DNA of 12,121 nt from JBCDCU01 sp039180865. Its GTDB lineage: Bacteria; Pseudomonadota; Alphaproteobacteria; Rhizobiales; JACESI01. The stretch is taken from contig JBCDCZ010000127.1 of assembly GCA_039180865.1 (NCBI GenBank), positions 1 to 12,121 on the forward strand, given 5' to 3'. This document shows positions 6,337-12,121 of the stretch, one piece after another. Below the pieces are notes generated by a model. It made no database searches, was not told where the DNA came from, and saw only the letters and a list, made by a program, of their open reading frames with translations. A program made the position numbers and the translations under genes. Position 1 is the stretch's first letter, and every line of letters begins with the position of its first letter.

Positions 6337-7380
6337 ATGGTCAATCCGCTTCGCGCCGTTCTTGCCGTGCCTGGTGTTTTGAGCAAGGAAAAATCGTTTC
6401 GGCGCAATCCGATTATCGGGTCAGAACGTCTCAATAAATGGGGGCTGCACCGCAAACGCGTCAAAGCTGCCGCCAATCTTGCTGCCATGCGGCGCAAACG
6501 CATGTCCCACAAGATCGATCCGCAAGACCGTGCATTTTTCGATGAAAACGGTTTCTTTTTTAAGACCGATTTTCTTCCGCCAGAGACGTTCGAGGCTTTG
6601 AAGAAGGAAGTCTTTGGGCGGCCGATACATGTGCGCGAGATGACCCAGGGGCAGGCGATAACTCGGATCACGCCATTGGCCGGTTCAGGTATGGCAACCG
6701 GTGTCGGAATTGCGACCGATCCCTCTATTCGCAACTATATGTCTTATGCTGCCGGTAGGGCTGGCGAACCAATCATCTGTCTTGAGAGCATTGTCGTTAA
6801 CTCGGCGATCTCTGCCAATGATCCGCAGACGATGTTGCATTCCGACACGTTTCATTCCACCTCGAAAATGTGGCTCTTTCTCAATGATGTCGGTGAGGAA
6901 GACGGGCCTTTTGCTTATTCGCCCGGATCCAACCGCCTGACCGAAGAGCGCATCAATTGGGAGTACGAGCAGAGCCTGACAGCCGTTGCCGACAATAAAT
7001 CGCATCATTCGGACGGGTCTTTCCGTATCGATGAAGGGCTCTTGTCGGATCTTGGCTATCAGAAACCAAGGCGGATTACGGTGAAGGCCAACACGCTCGT
7101 TGTCGCCGACACTTACGGCTTTCATCGCAGATCAGCGAGTACGCGACCGACCACGCGTGTTGAGGTTTATGGCTATTTGCGCCGTAACCCCTTTATGCCC
7201 TGGAATAATCTTGACCCGGCCGGATTTCCGGGATTACGGGGACGGCAGGTCGATGTTTTCTTCCGCTATCTAAATGCCTACGAGAAGTTCACAGGTCGCA
7301 GCAAAAAGTGGAAGGACGCGGGGGTTAAAGAGATAACTGATCCTCGGGCCGGAATAGTATCAGCGGCCATTGGGGGGTAG
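6337..7380 (+). CDS. PhyH-family Fe(II)/2-oxoglutarate dioxygenase, copy 1
   Basis: A 347-residue protein of the phytanoyl-CoA dioxygenase family, non-haem iron enzymes that hydroxylate or otherwise oxidise a substrate while converting 2-oxoglutarate to succinate. The iron triad is visible: His168-x-Asp170 in LHSDTFHST, with the distal His263 in DTYGFHRRS. Arg270 or Arg274 is the likely 2-oxoglutarate anchor. A basic block before the core (about residues 17-57, from KEKSFRRNPI to MRRKRM) is shared with copy 2 and is not part of the classic fold. No signal peptide is seen, so it is presumably cytoplasmic. ATG 6337 is chosen because the alignment with copy 2 begins there and GGTGAA lies seven bases upstream; a TTG at 6298 would add 13 residues. 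The substrate is unknown. Confidence 0.85.
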   Translation: MVNPLRAVLAVPGVLSKEKSFRRNPIIGSERLNKWGLHRKRVKAAANLAAMRRKRMSHKIDPQDRAFFDENGFFFKTDFLPPETFEALKKEVFGRPIHVREMTQGQAITRITPLAGSGMATGVGIATDPSIRNYMSYAAGRAGEPIICLESIVVNSAISANDPQTMLHSDTFHSTSKMWLFLNDVGEEDGPFAYSPGSNRLTEERINWEYEQSLTAVADNKSHHSDGSFRIDEGLLSDLGYQKPRRITVKANTLVVADTYGFHRRSASTRPTTRVEVYGYLRRNPFMPWNNLDPAGFPGLRGRQVDVFFRYLNAYEKFTGRSKKWKDAGVKEITDPRAGIVSAAIGG

Positions 7381-7493
7381 TTCGTTCTCAGGGAGTTAGG
7401 ATGCAACCTTCGTGAAAAGACGGGCAAATCCATCACAAAGGTGGATCTAAAGCCGTTGATTGCAGCGTTTGAGATGTGGAGCGCGAGGATACT

Positions 7494-8498
7494 ATGAATG
7501 CAATAAAAGCGATAACAGCGATCCCGGGTGTTTTGGGAAAAGAGAAATCGTTCCGGCGCAATCCGATATTGGGGTCCGAGCGCTTCAACCGCTGGGGTTT
7601 GCACAGGTTCAGGGTGAACCTCGCGGCCAACCTTGCCACCTGGCGGCGCAAGCGGCTTGCCCATCTGATTGATGGCGATGATCGTCGTTTTTTCGAGGAA
7701 AACGGATACTTTATTCGAGAGAACTTCCTCTCCGACGAAGACTTCGCGACGGTCAAACGGGAACTCTTCGACACGCCCCATCAAGCTCATGAAATGCATC
7801 AGGGTCAAACGATCACCCGGCGTATGACGCCAGACGGAAGTGAATCAAGGGTTGCGAAATCGATATTCCGCAACCGGCAGATCCGCGATTATATGTCTTA
7901 TGCGGCCGGCCGATCAGGCGAACCGGTAATCTCAATTCAAGCGATTATTGCGAACCCGGCTATCAAGACGGCGGACCCGCAAACGGACATGCATGCGGAT
8001 ACGTTCCATTCGACTGCCAAAATGTGGCTGTTTCTAACCGATGTTGAAGAGGACGATGGGCCGTTCGTTTACGTGCCCGGATCCAATCAATTGACGCCTG
8101 AGAGGCTCGAATGGGAATTCCAACAAAGCTTAACGGCTGCAAAGGACGCGCGACTTCACCATTCCGCTGGTTCTTTTCGCTTGCGCGAAGAGGAATTGCC
8201 GTCGCTTGGATATGGCCCGCCGAAACGTATGACCGTTAAGGCAAACACACTCGTTGTCGCCGATACATTCGGCTTTCATCACCGCTCTCCGAGCGACCGC
8301 CTTACCAAGCGGGTGGAACTCTATGGGTATCTGAGGCGAAACCCTTTTCTTCCCTGGAATGGTCTCGACATGATGAGTTTGCCGGGGCTAAGGGGACATC
8401 TTCCCGATCTCTATTTCCACTACCTCAAGGCACGTAAGAAGTACCTTGGAAAGAAGCATGGCTGGAAAGATGTCGGCAAAATCCTGATCGATTCCTGA
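7494..8498 (+). CDS. PhyH-family Fe(II)/2-oxoglutarate dioxygenase, copy 2
   Basis: A 334-residue paralogue of the gene just upstream, sharing well over half its residues by eye. The iron ligands are conserved: His167-x-Asp169 (MHADTFHST) and distal His262 (DTFGFHHRS). The flanking blocks KMWLFL, PGSN, TVKANTLVVADT and YGYLRRNPF are the same in both copies. The N-terminal basic block is also kept (KEKSFRRNPI, WGLHR, RRKR). Divergence is concentrated around residues 75-135, which may line the substrate pocket, and at the C-terminus, where copy 1 is longer. The start ATG 7494 has GAGG five bases before it; a GTG at 7476 would add six residues. The gap after copy 1 is 113 bases with no terminator, so co-transcription is likely. 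Both copies keep the catalytic residues, so neither looks like a pseudogene. Confidence 0.85.
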   Translation: MNAIKAITAIPGVLGKEKSFRRNPILGSERFNRWGLHRFRVNLAANLATWRRKRLAHLIDGDDRRFFEENGYFIRENFLSDEDFATVKRELFDTPHQAHEMHQGQTITRRMTPDGSESRVAKSIFRNRQIRDYMSYAAGRSGEPVISIQAIIANPAIKTADPQTDMHADTFHSTAKMWLFLTDVEEDDGPFVYVPGSNQLTPERLEWEFQQSLTAAKDARLHHSAGSFRLREEELPSLGYGPPKRMTVKANTLVVADTFGFHHRSPSDRLTKRVELYGYLRRNPFLPWNGLDMMSLPGLRGHLPDLYFHYLKARKKYLGKKHGWKDVGKILIDS

Positions 8499-8566
8499 GT
8501 AACATGTGCTTGGTATGCTCCGCTTCAAGCGAAAGTGAGATCAAGTTCAATCGCCCTAAACCTCTC

Positions 8567-8597
8567 TTGAAGGTACCGTAAGGTTACCTGCTACATA
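8567..8597 (+). promoter_or_regulatory. Candidate MerR-type promoter of the exported hydrolase gene
   Basis: TTGAAG (8567-8572) and TACATA (8592-8597) are separated by 19 bases. The spacer region contains a dyad, GGTACC (8572-8577) against GGTTACC (8582-8588) with one extra base. A 19-base spacer with a dyad between the two boxes is the known layout of promoters activated by MerR-family regulators. The predicted start leaves a leader of about 45 bases before ATG 8650. No MerR-like gene is in the window. Confidence 0.4.
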
Positions 8598-8649
8598 GAC
8601 GCTTCCATCGAGTGCGTGGGCGGGACATCAGATTTCCCGGGAGAGAACC

Positions 8650-9615
8650 ATGACTGATTTTTCACGCCGCGCCGTCCTCAAGGCGAGTGCGGCAAGCGCG
8701 CTGCTCGGACTTTCCGGCAGCCTTGCCTTCATGCCTGCTGCTCAAGCGGCTGATATCAAGAAGAAAGGCTTCTACAGCTTCAAAGTCGGCACGGATATTG
8801 AGGTGATCTCGATCTACGATGGCGTCTGGCAGAAAGGGCATGATCCGAATTTCGCTGTTGGAGCTACGCTTGAAGACCAGAAAGCTGCCCTTCGATCCGC
8901 CGGTTTGACTGACGAATTCGTGCCGATCGATTTTGCCTTCACTGTTGTGAAGTCAAAAGGCAAGACGATCCTGATCGACGCTGGAACGGGCGGCCAGTTG
9001 GCACCGACTGCCGGTCAAGCGAAGGCCGGTCTTAAGGCTGCCGGTATCAATAACGAAGATGTTGATTTGATCCTGATCTCGCACATGCATCCGGATCACA
9101 TTTTCGGGCTTATGGAAAAGGAGACCAACGCTCAGGTGTTTTCCAATGCCGAGATTATGGTTGGCGAGAGCGAGTACAAATTCTGGACGGATCCGGCGAC
9201 CATCAACAAAGTCCCGGAACGGCGCAAACCGCTGATCAATCGCATTCAGGCAACCTTCCCGACATGGAAGAATGTGACACTGTTTAAAGACAATGCGACG
9301 GTCGCGGACGGTATCCAGGCCCATCCGACACCTGGCCATAGCCCCGGGCACACTGCGTTCCACGTTTCCTCAGGCAACGACCAGACGATGATTATTGGCG
9401 ATGCCATCATTGTTCCGGCACTCTTTCTTGCCAACATCGACTGGCAGCTCGTCTTTGATGCTGACAAGGATCTTGCAACCAAGACCCGCAAGTCGCTCCT
9501 GGATCGCGTCATTGCGGACAACATGACGATTGCCGGTTATCACTTCGGCTTCCCGAATTCCGGCAAACTTACAAAAGATGGCAAGTCCTACGTGTTTAAT
9601 CCGGCGACGGCCTAA
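8650..9615 (+). CDS. Tat-exported metallo-beta-lactamase-fold hydrolase (methyl parathion hydrolase / lactonase-like)
   Basis: A 321-residue MBL-fold enzyme, probably a dinuclear metal hydrolase acting in the periplasm. A twin-arginine signal is plain: SRRAVLK at residues 5-11, a hydrophobic stretch, and cleavage likely after AQA at residue 33. Metal ligands are complete: His145-x-His147-x-Asp149-His150 (HMHPDH), His230 (TPGHSPGH), Asp251 (IIGDAI) and His298 (GYHFGFP). The spacing and the region after the signal (FKVGTDIEVISIYDGV) resemble methyl parathion hydrolase as I recall it, a group that also includes lactonase-like enzymes. The natural substrate (lactone, ester or organophosphate) is not decided by the sequence. 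The start ATG 8650 follows GGGAGAG. A candidate MerR-type promoter lies upstream, and a strong GC hairpin separates it from the VWA gene. Confidence 0.88.
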   Translation: MTDFSRRAVLKASAASALLGLSGSLAFMPAAQAADIKKKGFYSFKVGTDIEVISIYDGVWQKGHDPNFAVGATLEDQKAALRSAGLTDEFVPIDFAFTVVKSKGKTILIDAGTGGQLAPTAGQAKAGLKAAGINNEDVDLILISHMHPDHIFGLMEKETNAQVFSNAEIMVGESEYKFWTDPATINKVPERRKPLINRIQATFPTWKNVTLFKDNATVADGIQAHPTPGHSPGHTAFHVSSGNDQTMIIGDAIIVPALFLANIDWQLVFDADKDLATKTRKSLLDRVIADNMTIAGYHFGFPNSGKLTKDGKSYVFNPATA

Positions 9616-9643
9616 TCGAGCGAACTGCTCAGTTTTACCATGA

Positions 9644-9668
9644 GCTGCGCGCGCATTGCGCGCGCAGC
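9644..9668. repeat. Perfect 11-bp inverted repeat between hydrolase and VWA genes
   Basis: GCTGCGCGCGC (9644-9654) and GCGCGCGCAGC (9658-9668) pair perfectly around ATT. The stem is almost all GC and would be very stable as RNA. It ends 23 bases before the VWA start codon and lacks a T tail on either strand, so it may end the hydrolase transcript without a U run or limit read-through into the VWA gene. Confidence 0.6.
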
Positions 9669-9691
9669 AAATTGGCGGCATAAACGCTGGT

Positions 9692-10879
9692 ATGTTCATC
9701 CCGTTTTTCCTCAAGCTCAAGGAAGCGCAGGTGCCGGTTTCCCTGCGCGAATATCTCTCGCTTTTAGAGGCGATGGAAACCGGGCTCGTCGACTATGATG
9801 TCGAAGGTTTCTATTATCTCGCCCGCACTGCGCTTGTAAAAGACGAGCGCCACTATGATCGGTTCGATCTTGTTTTTGCCGACTTCTTCAAAGGCGTCGA
9901 AGCTGTGGCAGGCGCAGGCGAGGGTGTCGATCAACGAGAGATTCCAGAGGAATGGCTGCGTCTTCTTGCTGAAAAGCATCTGAGCGAAGAAGAAAAAGCG
10001 TTGGTAGAAAGCCTTGGTGGCTTCGAAAAACTCATGGAAACCCTGAAGAAGCGGCTCGAAGAGCAAAAGGGCAGGCATCAGGGTGGAAACAAGTGGATCG
10101 GGACCGGTGGCACGTCACCGTTCGGTGCCTATGGTTATAATCCGGAAGGCATTCGGATTGGCCAGAAAGAATCCCGCCATCGCCGCGCGGTAAAGGTTTG
10201 GGACAAACGCGAATATAAAAACCTCGATGACAGCCGAGAACTCGGCACGCGCAACATCAAGGTTGCGCTGAAGCGTCTCAGACGCTGGGCACGAGAGGGA
10301 GCGCTGGAAGAGTTTGACCTCGACGGTACCATCCGCTCAACAGCTGAGCACGGTTATCTCGACGTCAAAACAAGGCCGGAACGCCGTAACGCCGTGAAAC
10401 TGCTCTTGTTCATGGATGTGGGCGGGTCAATGGATGATCATATCAAGATCGCCGAGGAACTCTTTTCGGCAGCGCGCGCAGAATTCAAGAATCTTGACTA
10501 CTTCTACTTCCATAATTGTCTCTATGAAGGTGTCTGGAAGGACAATCACCGTCGCTGGCGCGAGCAGACATCAACATGGGATGTGCTTCACAAATACGGG
10601 TCCGATTACAAGGTGGTTTTTGTCGGCGATGCTTCAATGAGCCCGTATGAAATCTTGATGCCCGGCGGGGCCGTTGAGCACTGGAATAAAGAGGCGGGCG
10701 AAATCTGGCTGCGGCGATTTACGGAGCACTTCCCCCACACGGCCTGGCTTAATCCCGTCAAGGAAAAGTACTGGCCTTACACCCAATCGATCGCAATCAT
10801 CGAACAGCTGTTTGAGGGACGCATGTATCCGTTGACGCTGAGCGGCTTGGATGAAGCCATGAAAGCGCTCTCGCGATAA
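9692..10879 (+). CDS. CoxE-like VWA-domain protein, presumed partner of the MoxR ATPase
   Basis: A 395-residue cytoplasmic protein of the CoxE-like VWA group (PF05762 type), the usual partner of MoxR ATPases in assembling or activating metal enzymes. The N-terminus (FFLKLKEAQVPVSLREYLSL, then YYLARTALVKDERHYDRFD) is typical of this group. A charged helical segment (about residues 85-130) leads to a GTGGTSPFGAYGYNPEGIRI stretch. The VWA domain begins at KLLLFMDVGGSMDDH, where Asp242, Gly244 and Ser246 form a DxGxS version of the MIDAS metal site; Asp313 in GDASMSPYE may be a further metal-site residue. The start ATG 9692 has only a weak upstream GGCGG. It lies on the same strand as the ATPase gene (2156-2998) but 6.7 kb away, which is unusual for this pair. 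Confidence 0.88.
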   Translation: MFIPFFLKLKEAQVPVSLREYLSLLEAMETGLVDYDVEGFYYLARTALVKDERHYDRFDLVFADFFKGVEAVAGAGEGVDQREIPEEWLRLLAEKHLSEEEKALVESLGGFEKLMETLKKRLEEQKGRHQGGNKWIGTGGTSPFGAYGYNPEGIRIGQKESRHRRAVKVWDKREYKNLDDSRELGTRNIKVALKRLRRWAREGALEEFDLDGTIRSTAEHGYLDVKTRPERRNAVKLLLFMDVGGSMDDHIKIAEELFSAARAEFKNLDYFYFHNCLYEGVWKDNHRRWREQTSTWDVLHKYGSDYKVVFVGDASMSPYEILMPGGAVEHWNKEAGEIWLRRFTEHFPHTAWLNPVKEKYWPYTQSIAIIEQLFEGRMYPLTLSGLDEAMKALSR

Positions 10880-10938
10880 TGTTCGTTGTCTTTCGTTATG
10901 GAATTGCAGCCGATTTCGACTTGCGGTAGACCTTGACC

Positions 10939-11280
10939 ATGTCGTTGATGCGCCGCCTCATTCTGTCGATTTCGCTCGTTCTTTACGCGATTTCGTTCGC
11001 CGGTATGACCTTTCCGGCGAACGCCTTCATTGACTATGAGGCTTATCGGCTCCCCGATGGGAGCTTGCCGATCCTCTGCGAACATGCGGATGGTTCGCTT
11101 GGTCACAATCACGCGGATTGTCCCGGGTGCGCTATCAAAATTGTGCCTTCGGTAGCGCGTGGAGATCTGTCAAAGGCGATAGTGTTCCCGGCATCTTTGG
11201 TCGTGCTTGCTAAGCCGCAGGTCGCCGACCTTGTTGCGTCGACCAAGCCTTTGGGATCGCGCGCTCCGCCATTATCCTGA
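10939..11280 (+). CDS. Small exported Cys/His protein, DUF2946-like
   Basis: A 113-residue protein with a signal peptide or anchor (MRRLILSISLVLYAISFA, possible cleavage after ANA at residue 29). The mature part has a compact group of potential metal ligands: Cys47, His49, His56, His58, Cys61 and Cys64 (the last two in CPGC). The chain ends SRAPPLS. A Cys/His cluster and an RxPP-type C-terminus are what I recall of DUF2946 proteins, which often sit beside copper genes, and here a PCuAC chaperone gene follows 103 bases later. A periplasmic copper-related role is therefore inferred, not shown. ATG 10939 is preferred to the TTG at 10933; neither has a good ribosome site. No terminator separates it from the VWA gene 59 bases upstream. 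Confidence 0.6.
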   Translation: MSLMRRLILSISLVLYAISFAGMTFPANAFIDYEAYRLPDGSLPILCEHADGSLGHNHADCPGCAIKIVPSVARGDLSKAIVFPASLVVLAKPQVADLVASTKPLGSRAPPLS

Positions 11281-11283
11281 CAT

Positions 11284-11312
11284 TCGATCCGACTATCACC
11301 AGCATGTATAAT
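11284..11312 (+). promoter_or_regulatory. Candidate promoter for the PCuAC gene
   Basis: A perfect TATAAT (11307-11312) lies 72 bases before ATG 11384, with a poor -35 match (TCGATC, 11284-11289) at 17 bases. It would allow expression of the chaperone separately from the gene before it. Confidence 0.35.
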
Positions 11313-11383
11313 TGCGACCCTCTCTTGTGGGCAGGAACATCCAACTGCCGTTCGCGGTCGCGCCGAATGAAGGATTAAAATTC

Positions 11384-11932
11384 ATGAAGTATTCCGTTCG
11401 TATCGCGCTGTCAGCCCTTGCCGCTCTCCTTTTGGCAGGACCTTCTTATGCCAACGAAACAGAGCATGATCACTCGGCCAAGCATGGTTCGCATGAGAGC
11501 GCTCACAAGCTGGGCAGCCTCACCATCGATACGCCCTGGACGCGTGCGACAGTAAAAACAGCAAAGGTCGCTGCCGGCTATCTCACCATCTCCAACAGTG
11601 GAGACGCCGCTGATCGTCTGTTGAGTGTGTCTACGCCGGTCGCCGGACGCGGGGAAGTCCACGAAATGAAGGTTGTAGACAACGTTATGTCCATGCTGCC
11701 GCTTCCGGAAGGGATTGAAATTCCTGCCGGTGGATCAGTAGACCTCGCACCTGGCGGCCTTCATCTCATGTTCCTAGATCTCAACACCCAACTTAACGAA
11801 GGCGGTGTGGTTGAGGCTACTCTGACCTTTGAGAAGGCAGGGACCATCACCATCCCGCTCGCGATCAAGGGGCTTGCTGCCAAAAGCGGTCATGGCGATC
11901 ATTCGGGGCATGGCGCGGGCCACAGCCATTAA
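11384..11932 (+). CDS. Periplasmic copper chaperone PCuAC with His-rich tails
   Basis: A 182-residue protein of the PCuAC family (DUF461), periplasmic Cu(I) carriers that supply the CuA or CuB centre of cytochrome c oxidase. The signal peptide (core ALSALAALLLAG) is probably cut after SYA at residue 23. The copper motif is visible: His93-Glu-Met95, Met104, and His127-Leu-Met129, in the order and about the spacing of the family H(M)...M...HxM pattern. The domain opens with ITIDTPWTRAT-like sequence (LTIDTPWTRAT). Both ends carry extra His-rich stretches, five His at about residues 28-42 and five in the last 15 residues, which could bind additional copper. The start ATG 11384 has GAAGGA nine bases upstream. 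It pairs with the Cys/His gene just before it. Confidence 0.93.
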   Translation: MKYSVRIALSALAALLLAGPSYANETEHDHSAKHGSHESAHKLGSLTIDTPWTRATVKTAKVAAGYLTISNSGDAADRLLSVSTPVAGRGEVHEMKVVDNVMSMLPLPEGIEIPAGGSVDLAPGGLHLMFLDLNTQLNEGGVVEATLTFEKAGTITIPLAIKGLAAKSGHGDHSGHGAGHSH

Positions 11933-11954
11933 GCGTTGATCTGAAGCGCTTTTT
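11931..11954 (+). terminator. Short terminator candidate after the PCuAC gene
   Basis: AAGCG (11931-11935, overlapping the stop codon) pairs with CGCTT (11947-11951) and is followed by TTTA. The stem is short and the loop long (11 bases), so this is a modest candidate. Confidence 0.4.
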
Positions 11955-11984
11955 ATCCGAAAGCCTATCGACATTATATAGAAG

Positions 11985-12004
11985 CTCGCGTATAAGCGCG
12001 CGAG
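11985..12004. repeat. Small GC inverted repeat
   Basis: CTCGCG (11985-11990) and CGCGAG (11999-12004) pair with an eight-base loop, in the leader of the reading frame that starts at 12041. It may be a leader structure or an operator. Confidence 0.3.
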
Positions 12005-12040
12005 ATTCCATCAATCACGAAACGACGCATCCGACCCGGG

Positions 12041-12121
12041 ATGAAACAGGCCCGGCAAGACCGTCTCGCTTCGCATTCCGACGCGGTAACGGGAAGAGCG
12101 CTCTGGCCGTTTCTTAAGAAC
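12041..12121 (+). CDS. N-terminal fragment of an unrecognised protein (runs off the window)
   Basis: An ATG at 12041 opens a frame of 27 codons that is still open at the last base. It begins MKQARQDRLASH and ends RALWPFLKN. In this frame the nearest upstream stop is at 11993-11995 and no other start codon lies between, so ATG 12041 is the only candidate. The ribosome site is weak. The basic opening followed by LWPFLKN is reminiscent of the cytoplasmic lead-in of some membrane transporters, but this is far too short to name. Confidence 0.45.
   Translation, partial: MKQARQDRLASHSDAVTGRALWPFLKN

Noticed and set aside
7400..7414. Tiny frame (ATG CAA CCT TCG TGA) between the dioxygenase genes with a purine-rich sequence before it
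   Set aside because: Only four codons; no reason to think it is a leader peptide.

Overview
The window looks like chromosome from an alphaproteobacterium, most likely of the Hyphomicrobiales (Rhizobiales). This rests on protein families and protein style, not on a database search. The supporting families are DUF2336, the TIGR02001-type outer-membrane protein, the MoxR ATPase/CoxE-like VWA pair, and a copper module of the PCuAC type. GC content looks moderate (low fifties by eye), with clearly AT-rich intergenic stretches. Every protein gene but one reads on the + strand. No tRNA, rRNA, CRISPR array, transposase or phage gene is visible.

Layout. 1-439 is the 3' end of metF (methylenetetrahydrofolate reductase). 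440-1142 is mostly non-coding, but carries a 25-residue membrane microprotein on the - strand (665-588) with a perfect Shine-Dalgarno and its own intrinsic terminator. 1143-2042 is a DUF2336 helical-repeat protein. 2156-2998 (MoxR AAA+ ATPase) and 3001-3927 (AEC-family permease) are two bases apart, and the run ends at a clear terminator. 4045-4692 is a hemolysin III/PAQR-like membrane protein whose stop codon is the loop of a hairpin. An AT-rich leader of about 470 bases precedes an exported beta-barrel protein (5162-5959). A gene-free stretch with several hairpins leads to two tandem PhyH-type Fe(II)/2-oxoglutarate dioxygenase paralogues (6337-7380 and 7494-8498). Next come a Tat-exported metallo-beta-lactamase-fold hydrolase (8650-9615), a CoxE-like VWA protein (9692-10879), a DUF2946-like Cys/His protein (10939-11280) and a PCuAC copper chaperone (11384-11932). 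A short reading frame (12041 onward) runs off the end.

How the genes may work together. The MoxR ATPase and CoxE-like VWA protein belong to families that usually act as a chaperone pair and are usually adjacent. Here about 6.7 kb separates them, and the DNA between holds two oxygenases of unknown substrate, a periplasmic hydrolase, an outer-membrane protein and two inner-membrane proteins. The two oxygenases and the hydrolase could form a small-molecule or lipid modification/degradation set, but only by inference. The last two complete genes form a periplasmic copper-handling pair that probably serves cytochrome oxidase assembly.

The least explained items are the paired dioxygenases with a shared basic N-terminal block, the split MoxR/VWA pair, the - strand microprotein, and a MerR-type promoter candidate (19-base spacer) in front of the exported hydrolase.
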